Source: Pararge aegeria
Taxonomy: Eukaryota; Arthropoda; Insecta; Lepidoptera; Nymphalidae
Direction: 5' to 3'
NCBI RefSeq assembly: GCF_905163445.1
Contig: NC_053183.1
Span: 21,488,501-21,552,500, forward strand
Length of the DNA: 64,000 nucleotides
Shown here: positions 60,642 through 64,000 of the stretch, piece after piece
Numbering within the stretch: position 1 is the stretch's first letter
How the letters are laid out: every line of letters begins with the position of its first letter
Notes under the pieces: model-generated
Database searches by the model: none
What the model saw: only the letters and a program-made list of their open reading frames with translations
What the model was told of the DNA's origin: nothing
Translations under genes and position numbers: made by a program

Positions 60642-61355
60642 ACATAATAAAAGACCACCACTTTTATAGAGACATAACGCCACTGTGTGGCGCCGCCATC
60701 AGTCTCCTTAGACTCGGTACTTTGTCGTCGCCGTCGACTTCGCACCTTCGCCCCATATAGTAGTGGCGCGGCGCGACGGGCCTAATGTGTAAGTGAAAAA
60801 AAAAAAAAAATTAAATTAATTGTTATTTTACAATATCTTCTAATATGAATAAGAGTACTTTGTATTGGTACGTTTTGTTTTTTGTTTTTTTTTTTTTAAA
60901 CGGAACTGAACCTAAGTGACCGGCCTGCGGCCGGGCACCCGTCTTATTCATGTTCTAACCTAACCTAACCTATCCAAACCTTTTAAAACTAGTTTGGATT
61001 CCTTTAGACCTCAGCCCACCGGCAACTACGACTAACTAAACACTGATCTAGCTATCTGGCTTTCATCAGTGCATCAACAGCAGCATAACTAGTATTAAAA
61101 TAGTAATGAGTTTTTATTAATGCATATATTCACATTAAATCTTGAATCTAAAGTCTAAAGGTGTCAAAACTAGATTTAGGTTAGGTTAGGTTAGAACATG
61201 AATACGAGGGGTGCCCGGCCACAGGCCGGGCACTTGGGTTCAGTTCAGTCAAAAATTATATATTATTTACTATTATTTATATTTGAATGAGAATGAAAAA
61301 TAGCAATTATTTTGAATAGTTTTCAGAATGAGACAGACGGGTGTGGTAGGGTAAA
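60642..61355 (-). repeat. Inverted satellite fragment next to the telomere
   Basis: A 714-bp piece of the same satellite as the main array but in reverse orientation. Read on the minus strand, it runs from TTTTACCCTACCACACCCG through the inverted-repeat module, poly-A and poly-T tracts and the GC-rich stretch, to TAAAAGTGGTGGTC and TTATTATGT at the retrotransposon joint. It has type 1 marks (GTGCCCGGCC without extra bases, AAAAGGTTTGG). It contains no 18S part. Its hairpin is at 61211-61233. Confidence 0.93.
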
Positions 61356-64000
61356 AGGTTAGGTTAGGTTAGGTTAGGTTAGGTTAGGTTAGGTTAGGTT
61401 AGGTTAGGTTAGGTTAGGTTAGGTTAGGTTAGGTTAGGTTAGGTTAGGTTAGGTTAGGTTAGGTTAGGTTAGGTTAGGTTAGGTTAGGTTAGGTTAGGTT
61501 AGGTTAGGTTAGGTTAGGTTAGGTTAGGTTAGGTTAGGTTAGGTTAGGTTAGGTTAGGTTAGGTTAGGTTAGGTTAGGTTAGGTTAGGTTAGGTTAGGTT
61601 AGGTTAGGTTAGGTTAGGTTAGGTTAGGTTAGGTTAGGTTAGGTTAGGTTAGGTTAGGTTAGGTTAGGTTAGGTTAGGTTAGGTTAGGTTAGGTTAGGTT
61701 AGGTTAGGTTAGGTTAGGTTAGGTTAGGTTAGGTTAGGTTAGGTTAGGTTAGGTTAGGTTAGGTTAGGTTAGGTTAGGTTAGGTTAGGTTAGGTTAGGTT
61801 AGGTTAGGTCAGGTTAGGTTAGGTTAGGTTAGGTTAGGTTAGGTTAGGTTAGGTTAGGTTAGGTTAGGTTAGGTTAGGTTAGGTTAGGTTAGGTTAGGTT
61901 AGGTTAGGTTAGGTTAGGTTAGGTTAGGTTAGGTTAGGTTAGGTTAGGTTAGGTTAGGTTAGGTTAGGTTAGGTTAGGTTAGGTTAGGTTAGGTTAGGTT
62001 AGGTTAGGTTAGGTTAGGTTAGGTTAGGTTAGGTTAGGTTAGGTTAGGTTAGGTTAGGTTAGGTTAGGTTAGGTTAGGTTAGGTTAGGTTAGGTTAGGTT
62101 AGGTTAGGTTAGGTTAGGTTAGGTTAGGTTAGGTTAGGTTAGGTTAGGTTAGGTTAGGTTAGGTTAGGTTAGGTTAGGTTAGGTTAGGTTAGGTTAGGTT
62201 AGGTTAGGTTAGGTTAGGTTAGGTTAGGCTAGGTTAGGTTAGGTTAGGTTAGGTTAGGTTAGGTTAGGTTAGGTTAGGTTAGGTTAGGTTAGGTTAGGTT
62301 AGGTTAGGTTAGGTTAGGTTAGGTTAGGTTAGGTTAGGTTAGGTTAGGTTAGGTTAGGTTAGGTTAGGTTAGGTTAGGTTAGGTTAGGTTAGGTTAGGTT
62401 AGGTTAGGTTAGGTTAGGTTAGGTTAGGTTAGGTTAGGTTAGGTTAGGTTAGGTTAGGTTAGGTTAGGTTAGGTTAGGTTAGGTTAGGTTAGGTTAGGTT
62501 AGGTTAGGTTAGGTTAGGTTAGGTTAGGTTAGGTTAGGTTAGGTTAGGTTAGGTTAGGTTAGGTTAGGTTAGGTTAGGTTAGGTTAGGTTAGGTTAGGTT
62601 AGGTTAGGTTAGGTTAGGTTAGGTTAGGTTAGGTTAGGTTAGGTTAGGTTAGGTTAGGTTAGGTTAGGTTAGGTTAGGTTAGGTTAGGTTAGGTTAGGTT
62701 AGGTTAGGTTAGGTTAGGTTAGGTTAGGTTAGGTTAGGTTAGGTTAGGTTAGGTTAGGTTAGGTTAGGTTAGGTTAGGTTAGGTTAGGTTAGGTTAGGTT
62801 AGGTTAGGTTAGGTTAGGTTAGGTTAGGTTAGGTTAGGTTAGGTTAGGTTAGGTTAGGTTAGGTTAGGTTAGGTTAGGTTAGGTTAGGTTAGGTTAGGTT
62901 AGGTTAGGTTAGGTTAGGTTAGGTTAGGTTAGGTTAGGTTAGGTTAGGTTAGGTTAGGTTAGGTTAGGTTAGGTTAGGTTAGGTTAGGTTAGGTTAGGTT
63001 AGGTTAGGTTAGGTTAGGTTAGGTTAGGTTAGGTTAGGTTAGGTTAGGTTAGGTTAGGTTAGGTTAGGTTAGGTTAGGTTAGGTTAGGTTAGGTTAGGTT
63101 AGGTTAGGTTAGGTTAGGTTAGGTTAGGTTAGGTTAGGTTAGGTTAGGTTAGGTTAGGTTAGGTTAGGTTAGGTTAGGTTAGGTTAGGTTAGGTTAGGTT
63201 AGGTTAGGTTAGGTTAGGTTAGGTTAGGTTAGGTTAGGTTAGGTTAGGTTAGGTTAGGTTAGGTTAGGTTAGGTTAGGTTAGGTTAGGTTAGGTTAGGTT
63301 AGGTTAGGTTAGGTTAGGTTAGGTTAGGTTAGGTTAGGTTAGGTTAGGTTAGGTTAGGTTAGGTTAGGTTAGGTTAGGTTAGGTTAGGTTAGGTTAGGTT
63401 AGGTTAGGTTAGGTTAGGTTAGGTTAGGTTAGGTTAGGTTAGGTTAGGTTAGGTTAGGTTAGGTTAGGTTAGGTTAGGTTAGGTTAGGTTAGGTTAGGTT
63501 AGGTTAGGTTAGGTTAGGTTAGGTTAGGTTAGGTTAGGTTAGGTTAGGTTAGGTTAGGTTAGGTTAGGTTAGGTTAGGTTAGGTTAGGTTAGGTTAGGTT
63601 AGGTTAGGTTAGGTTAGGTTAGGTTAGGTTAGGTTAGGTTAGGTTAGGTTAGGTTAGGTTAGGTTAGGTTAGGTTAGGTTAGGTTAGGTTAGGTTAGGTT
63701 AGGTTAGGTTAGGTTAGGTTAGGTTAGGTTAGGTTAGGTTAGGTTAGGTTAGGTTAGGTTAGGTTAGGTTAGGTTAGGTTAGGTTAGGTTAGGTTAGGTT
63801 AGGTTAGGTTAGGTTAGGTTAGGTTAGGTTAGGTTAGGTTAGGTTAGGTTAGGTTAGGTTAGGTTAGGTTAGGTTAGGTTAGGTTAGGTTAGGTTAGGTT
63901 AGGTTAGGTTAGGTTAGGTTAGGTTAGGTTAGGTTAGGTTAGGTTAGGTTAGGTTAGGTTAGGTTAGGTTAGGTTAGGTTAGGTTAGGTTAGGTTAGGTT
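61356..64000 (+). repeat. Terminal telomere array (TTAGG)n
   Basis: 2645 bp of the pentamer (529 units in phase AGGTT) reaching the end of the window. This is the standard insect telomere repeat, made by telomerase, with the G-rich strand running toward the right end. By eye only two units differ: T to C at 61810 (AGGTC) and T to C at 62229 (AGGCT). It starts abruptly after GTAGGGTAAAA of the inverted satellite. Array length may be limited by the assembly. Confidence 0.97.

Noticed and set aside
60548..60745. 65-codon minus-strand frame spanning the 5' joint
   Set aside because: It runs from inverted satellite into the element in a different phase from ORF2; it exists only because of the joint.

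Overview
This window looks like one end of an insect (or other arthropod) chromosome, running from proximal on the left to the tip on the right. The right edge is an unbroken array of the canonical insect telomere repeat TTAGG, with the G-rich strand running 5'->3' toward the right, as expected at a right-hand chromosome end. The order of insect cannot be fixed from this sequence alone. There is no single-copy host gene and no tRNA, CRISPR array or operon.

Layout. (1) Positions 1-57735 are a head-to-tail subtelomeric satellite of about 40 units with a modal length of 1441 bp. Each unit combines degenerate pieces of the 18S rRNA gene (in sense on the + strand and in permuted order), a 266-bp internal doublet, and an imperfect inverted-repeat module. 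The arms of that module carry short CCTAA and TTAGG blocks and GC-rich hairpins. A poly-A / poly-T pair follows. Units fall into recognisable subtypes. Some are deleted, duplicated or chimeric, and some stretches are organised as two-unit (dimer) higher-order repeats. (2) Positions 57736-58035 are a rearranged last unit fragment with a perfect 26-bp-stem palindrome at its left junction. (3) Positions 58036-60641 are a 5'-truncated non-LTR retrotransposon of the R1 clade on the minus strand. Its reverse transcriptase, RNase H and C-terminal Cys/His knuckle are all intact, and its poly-A tail abuts a short TTAGG block. (4) Positions 60642-61355 are a fragment of the same satellite in the opposite orientation. 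(5) Positions 61356-64000 are (TTAGG)n with only two visible base changes.

Reading it together: a satellite that incorporated 18S rDNA fragments and telomere-like motifs has spread by unequal exchange at the chromosome end. The terminal part was then rearranged (template-switch palindrome, inverted satellite, retrotransposon insertion). It is capped by telomeric repeat that begins abruptly inside a satellite unit, as if the end had been healed by telomerase. The only convincing protein-coding sequence is the retrotransposon. The many short conserved frames in the satellite are by-products of repeat and rRNA conservation.
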